This document shows positions 18,289 through 22,682 of a DNA stretch of 22,682 nucleotides, piece by piece; position 1 is the stretch's first letter, and every line of letters starts with the position of its first letter. The translations under genes were made by a program, and so were the position numbers. The notes beneath the pieces were generated by a model. The model had not been told where the DNA came from. It saw nothing but the letters and a program-made list of their open reading frames with translations, and searched no databases. The stretch spans positions 1 through 22,682 of the forward strand of contig JADKAO010000010.1 in NCBI GenBank assembly GCA_016715285.1. The letters are read 5' to 3'. This DNA comes from Actinomycetales bacterium. Its GTDB lineage: Bacteria > Actinomycetota > Actinomycetes > Actinomycetales > Dermatophilaceae.

Positions 18289-18937
18289 GTGGAACTCACC
18301 CCTAGCGGACCAGTCCCCGTGGCCGAAGGCGCCCTAGACGCGGATCTGCTTGCGGCAGTGCGGGATGAGGTCGTCGCATACGGCGTGCGGCGGGCCACGG
18401 CAGCCTCGATCGCGGCGCGCGCGGGCATCTCCCGGGTGACGCTCTTACCGGCGCGGCGGCACCATCCGCTCGCTCGTCCTTGATGCGCTGTCGCAGGAGT
18501 TCGAGCAGACCTCGCCAGCGCACTCGCCGAAACCGCGGCGGTATGCCGCCCGCCTCCGCCCGCGAGCGCCTCGTCGCGATGTGTGCGTGCCGTCGAGGTG
18601 CTGGCTCGGAGCGCCGCTCGTCGCCGCGCCGGTTACAAGGCACGATCCTGAACTTCTGTTGCCTTATCTTGTCGGCCGACTCGGGAGAAGCCACCAGTGG
18701 CGGCGATGCTGGGCGGCTCGATCGATGCAGGCGTCGCCGGACGGGTCGATCCGGCCGGTCGACGTGGGGATCGCGACGACGGTCGTCATGCAGGTGCTCA
18801 CCCCCTTTGTCGTGTCCGCCGAAGTGATCCGGAGCGACCGCGGTCGATGCAGCTGTGCGCGCCGAACTCGTCCGGCCCATCTCGACGGAATACCTCTCCG
18901 GCCCACTGACCAAGGCGGGACGCGTGATGCGGGTTAG
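18289..18937 (+). pseudogene. TetR-family regulator of the glpD/oxidase locus (frameshifted)
   Basis: The GTG start has GGAGG (18278-18282) 6 bp upstream. The N-terminus contains the helix-turn-helix ATAASIAARAGISRVTL. In the written frame it then closes, but removing one T from CTCTTACC near 18453 gives VTLYRRGGTIRSLVLDALSQ and restores the family pattern (L-Y-R/H-x-F/G). Further pieces occur in other frames: SARERLVAM, AVTRHDPELLLPYLVGRLG, DGSIRPVDVGIATTVVMQVL, RAELVRPISTEYLSGPLTKA. The end is therefore approximate. In M. tuberculosis the equivalent gene, Rv2250c, lies between glpD1 (Rv2249c) and the flavoprotein gene Rv2251, which supports the assignment. It probably represses both flanking genes. 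Confidence 0.7.
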
Positions 18938-18975
18938 GCCGTCCGGGCCGGTGCCTGAGCCGCGGTTGCCCGGCA

Positions 18976-20624
18976 ATGTGTGCTCGATGCGGAGCAGCGC
19001 GGGCGGGTGCTCTCGAAGGCGGGGTCACCCGCTATGACGTCATCGTCATCGGTGGTGGCGTGACCGGCCGGGGTCGCCTTGGATGCAGGACCCGTGGCTT
19101 GCGACACTGCTGGTCGAGCGGGTCGGATCTCGCGCTGGCACGAGTCGAAGGAGTTCTAAGCTCATCCATGGTGGGTTGCGCTATCTCGCCCGCGGAGACC
19201 CCGCGGTCGCGTGGGAGTCCGCGGTGCGAACGGCATACCCTCCTCGGCCGTCGCACCCACCCGTGCAAGCGGTGCCCACGCTGGTACCCCTGGACACGAC
19301 GCACCCTGCCGGCGGCCGGGCGATCACCGAAGCGGGGCCCGCCCTCGCTGACGCCATGCGGACAGGCGGCCGGAACGCCGAGTTCGGTGTTGCCACCTCC
19401 CCGGCAGGTGAGCGCGACCGAGGCGCTCGTGCTCGCGCCCGGGCTGCCGAGAGGGGCTGCGTGGTGGCTGGTCTACTGGGATGGCGCGTTGGAAGACGAT
19501 GCACGACTGGTGATCGGGCTGGCGCGAACGGCGGCGGCATACGGCGCAGATTTCGTGACGTTGTGCCGCAAACGCCCAGTGCGGGAGGATTCGGTCCGAC
19601 TGACACGGACCAGCTGACCGGTGCGAGCACCGATCTGGGTCCGCGGCCTCGTGGTCAATGCGACGGGGTGTGGGCCGGGAGCATGAGCCGTCGGTCGAGA
19701 TTGCCGCGAGTCGGGGGTCGCACCTCGTCGTGCGCGCAGCCGCGCTGGACTACCCACGCGCGGTGGTGACGCGGCGGTTCCGGAGACTTCGGACGGTTCG
19801 TCTTCCGGGTGCCGCAGGCAGGTGGCCTCGTGCTGGTTTGGGCTCACGGACGACCCTCGCCGGGGGCCGATGGGATCGCGCCGCCGGTGCCCGATGCGGA
19901 TGTCGAGTTCCTGCTCTGACTCTCAACGCGGGTTGGTGCGCCCGATCAGCGAGGCCGATGTGGTGGGCCGGTTTGCCGGGCTCCGGCCGCTCGTGATCCC
20001 GCGGCAGGGCGGCGCGAGGATGGGAGTGGGGCGAAAGGGATGGCGGTCGGGATGGCGGTCGATGGCGGTCGGGACGGGATGGCGGTCGGCACAGGAGTGG
20101 CGAGACCGCGGATGGTCGCGACAGCAGCCTGCTCGTTGACCAGGCCCGGACGGCCGCTGTCGATCCTCCGGTGGCAAGTTGACGACCTATCGCCGGATGG
20201 CGCAAGACACCGTTGACGCCGCGTGCCGGTCGGTTGGGGCTGGGTCGCAGGCCCCGGTATGCCGGACGCGCTCGGTCCCGCTCGTCGTGCGGCGGCGGCC
20301 GAGGTGTTGCGGCATGTGCCCGCTGAGGAGCGGTTGGGGCGCCTATAGCAAAGAGGCGCCTCGGTGGCGGAACTGGCCGAGTGCCGTCACGGTCGTGGTT
20401 GGCTGACCCAGTCGTGCCGGAGTCTGTCGGGTCTACGGGGTCGGCGGTCACCGGCGCCGAACTCTCCACGGGGTCCTGGCCGAAGGCGCGTTGTGCGCCG
20501 AAGACCTGATCGAACGCCGTGCGGTTGACGTTGTCGATGCCCACCGCGAGGCGGCACTCCGCGACGGCCGCACACAATCCTGCTGTTGGCCGACCGCGTC
20601 CAAAGCAACGGCGGGCGCCCCGTA
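18976..20624 (+). pseudogene. glpD: Glycerol-3-phosphate dehydrogenase (GlpD), heavily frameshifted
   Basis: GlpD is the FAD-dependent membrane-associated enzyme that oxidises sn-glycerol 3-phosphate to dihydroxyacetone phosphate. The order of family blocks is intact although they lie in different frames: YDVIVIGGGVTG (FAD dinucleotide motif, about 19033), SSKLIHGGLRYLARGD (about 19158), WWLVYWDGALEDDARLVIG (about 19465), EIAASRGSHLVVR (about 19700), RPISEADVVGRFAGLRPLV (about 19940), GGKLTTYRRMAQDTVDAA (about 20168), and C-terminal LLHGVLAEGALCAEDLIER (about 20465). At least eight frame changes are needed. Near 20039-20087 there is an extra tandem repeat not expected in the family. The start (ATG 18976 or GTG 18980) and the end (TAG near 20622) are approximate. 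It follows the TetR gene closely. Confidence 0.75.
20039..20087 (+). repeat. Short tandem repeat inside the glpD gene
   Basis: GATGGCGGTC occurs at 20039-20048, 20051-20060, 20061-20070 and 20078-20087. It lies between the conserved RFAGLRPLV block and the GGKLTTYRRM block of GlpD, replacing sequence that is well conserved in the family. It may be a local slippage expansion or an assembly artefact. Confidence 0.65.
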
Positions 20625-20649
20625 GGCACCGCCGCGATCGGCCCAACTC

Positions 20650-22508
20650 GCCCGTCCCGCAAGTGGCAGGATGACGGGCTGGTGGCTCCACGACGACGGT
20701 CACGACTGACACAGACTGACCCGCCCGTCGGAGGCCGGCGCTAAACAGCATGGTCGAGAGACCGTGACGGGAGACGCCGCCCGGGCCGCCTCCGGGGTCG
20801 CCCCACCTTGTGATCTGGAAGGTGTCGGTGGGGGCTGTTGGGATAGTTCCACGTGAAACGTACTGCGCCTGGGGGCTCCGCCGTCACCGCGGGTGCCTCC
20901 GGAGACCCTTCGCCGAGGGCATTTCCGCCATCCGTGGGTTGCGGTGTCCGTGACCGGCCTGGCTGGTTGATCGGTCCCTGAGCTGCCGCGCTGCGTGGCG
21001 ATGAACCCACCCGCGAGCGCGCAACCACCACGAGACCCGCCACCAGCGGAAGGCGACTGCGGCTCGGTGCCGCGGCGGACGGCATACCCGCGTCCTGATG
21101 AGATCCAGCCGCCACCGAGGCGGGGGTCACGCGTACCGAAGCTGCATCGGTGTTACAGGCGTCGATCTGCGCGGCGGACGCTGGGGGCGCCGCGGGCGGC
21201 TGCGCGGAGGCACCCTGCTGGGCTGCCGGGGGCGAGTTGAGCGGAGCCCCGGTTGGCGTGGCCGAGGCGGGAGGGAACCGGGGGCAGCCCGGTCTGCCGC
21301 CCAGGGACTGGAAGGTGCCGGCGCCGTGCCCGCTGTGCCCGCCGTGCCCACGGTGCCGGAAGACTCGGCATACCCGGCATACCCGAAGCCTGGGATCGCC
21401 GTCGCAGCCATCTGGGAGGGGCAGCCGGCGCCGGCGTCGGGAGAACGACCGGAGCGGGAGCCACCCGGTGCGCTCGGTGCCACGGGTGCTGGTGCCTGCA
21501 CCCGCCGGTGACCCTTGATGGGTGCGATCGTCGGCGCCATGAGAGGTGGCCTGACCTGCTGCGCTCCCAACACCTGAGCACCCGGGCGGGTCAGCTGAGT
21601 GCGTCCCGGTCGTCCAGCACGAGGATCTGGGTGCGAGGCAGCCGGAGTTCCTGCCGACCGCCTGGAGTTCCAGCGCAAAGGCCATCGGGTGGTCGGCGGG
21701 CGGTGCCCCTGATCTCAATATCGTCAGGCGAGGACCCGCTCGATCGCGGGCGGCACATCCGGGCGCGCCCAGTCGCCGGCACCGGCTGGGTCCGGGATCC
21801 GTGGCATCAGCGCGTATGCCGTGTTGCTTGCCCTGGCACTCCCTGGAAGGGCGAATGCCCTTCAAGGAGTTGCCACAGCGTTGGTGGCAAGCGAGTAGAC
21901 GTCCGGAACGGGCATCTCCGTCGCCCTCGGCGTAGATCACCTCCGGCGGCGACCATGGCACCGATACGCCGATTTCTTCGCGACCGGACACCCTGTGCAG
22001 CGCCGCGTCAGCATGGGTCCGCAGCTTCCGCGACCGGCGATGCCGAAGTCGGTCAAACCCGAAAAGCGCCGTAAGCACTCACGAGGACGTTGGCCGGGCT
22101 TGATGTCACGGTGGATGACGTTGGCCTGATGGTTTGTCTCGACCGCGCTCGCCAGCTGGATTCCGATCCGGAGCACGTCAGCGACGGGAAAACGTCTGGT
22201 ACGCGAGCGTTGCGCGAGGTTAAGCGGGGGCAGTACCTCATGACGAGGTAGGGACGCCCATCCGTCGCCGAACCCGCCCGGAAGACCTGGACGATGTGGT
22301 GGTGGTCGCCGAGTTCCGCCATGGTGCTTCGGCCTCGGCGAAGAACTTCTGCCTTGAGCCGATCGGTCAGCGACCCGGCCTTGAGTGGACCTTGACGGCG
22401 ACCGCGCATCCGCGGGCTTTGTTGCTCGTAAAGGTAGACATCGGCATACCCGCCCTGGCTGAGCGGTTGGACGTAGACCAGGCCCGGGATCTGCGGAGGG
22501 GAGATCAT
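20650..22508 (-). pseudogene. Ser/Thr protein kinase with single membrane helix and FN3-like ectodomain (frameshifted)
   Basis: A Hanks-type kinase. Seen in successive frames: glycine loop LSQGGYADVYLY; invariant Lys in VAVKV (near 22400); catalytic loop VIHRDIK (about 22099-22119) followed by PANVLV after dropping one extra C; LTDFGIAG; SPPEV; DVYSLAT and LWQLLEGHSPF (about 21840-21910). After the kinase domain comes a Pro/Ala/Gly-rich region (GTVGTAGTAGTAPAP), a membrane helix (RLPLVAGLVVVA, about 21030) and a short outer part with VRFTWNYPNSP, TDTFQITRWG and VSVVTVVVEP, which resembles a fibronectin type III domain. The ATG at 22508 overlaps the FHA gene stop by 1 bp (TGATG). The C-terminal end is uncertain and meets the convergent glpD end. 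It would phosphorylate envelope proteins, possibly of the MoxR/DUF58 group. Confidence 0.72.
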
Positions 22509-22682
22509 CAGCCGACGTCGTACGTGAAGGTGACTTCGTCCGCGAGCGCCACGATCGCGCCTGGCTCGAGGACCTGCTGGTCATGGCCAACAAGCTGGAC
22601 CGGGCCGCGACCAGGCAGGGTGACGGTCGTGCCATTAGTGGTGCCGAGGTCATTGACCATGACATGCCAGCCTTCGAGGATC
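22508..22682 (-). CDS. FHA domain protein, C-terminal part only
   Basis: The last 57 codons of a gene entering from the right edge. It reads GWHVMVNDLGTTNGTTV, then GPVQLVGHDQQVLEPGAIV and DEVTFTYDVG before the stop. NDLGTTNGT is the core motif of FHA (phosphothreonine-binding) domains, and LEPGAIV fits the following strands. FHA proteins read the output of Ser/Thr kinases, and here the kinase ATG overlaps the FHA stop by one base (TGATG), so the two are made together. The N-terminal part and any extra domains are outside the window. Confidence 0.8.
   Translation of the reverse strand, partial: ILEGWHVMVNDLGTTNGTTVTLPGRGPVQLVGHDQQVLEPGAIVALADEVTFTYDVG

Noticed and set aside
20741..22078. A continuous 445-codon minus-strand open frame as a complete Pro/Ala-rich protein.
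   Set aside because: It is a patchwork of kinase frames: kinase subdomains lie in neighbouring frames, and only its membrane helix and outer segments are in frame.

Overview
The window is high-GC DNA with actinobacterial gene content. Gene types, codon use and the cluster context suggest a member of the Micrococcales, perhaps Intrasporangiaceae or Dermatophilaceae; that placement is an inference. There are no rRNA, tRNA, phage, transposase or CRISPR genes that I can support.

Layout. Positions 1-9571 look like one long minus-strand transcription unit, read right to left: a bacterial PH-domain membrane protein, a glutamic-type intramembrane protease, a DCC-family thiol oxidoreductase, a DUF58 protein, a DUF3488/transglutaminase-like membrane protein, and a large anchored beta-propeller/Ig-repeat surface protein that runs off the left edge. 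The last three overlap by 4 bp (GTGA, ATGA). Divergent from it are a YtrA-type GntR regulator and a DUF1648 membrane protein (9841-11241). Next on the minus strand come an unknown lipoprotein and an unknown secreted protein (11398-12925), then an NAD(P)-binding epimerase-like gene facing a TetR regulator across two near-identical 16-bp palindromes (13023-14793). MoxR ATPase (14831-15861) lies about 7 kb away from the DUF58 gene that it normally adjoins. From 16164 there is a tandem array of hairpin repeats, a FAD-linked oxidase with a Gly-Glu linker, a divergent TetR-GlpD pair (same arrangement as Mycobacterium tuberculosis Rv2249c-Rv2251), and finally an FHA protein and a Ser/Thr kinase on the minus strand.

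How the parts fit. MoxR, DUF58, transglutaminase-like, Ig-repeat, FHA and kinase genes form a widespread actinobacterial envelope/signalling neighbourhood. Here it has been split by unrelated gene pairs, each with its own local regulator (GntR, TetR, TetR).

Sequence quality. Genes at about 7,000-15,700 are nearly clean, while both flanks (1-3,000 and 16,300-22,682) carry an indel every one to three hundred bases, mostly in G/C runs. The broken genes are therefore more likely consensus errors than real pseudogenes.

Most interesting signal. The octamer CGGCATAC/GTATGCCG occurs about 33 times (counted by eye) against about one expected. It lies in both orientations, in coding and intergenic DNA, and in one arm of a terminator hairpin. 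This is the density and placement of a DNA uptake or other chromosome-marking sequence.
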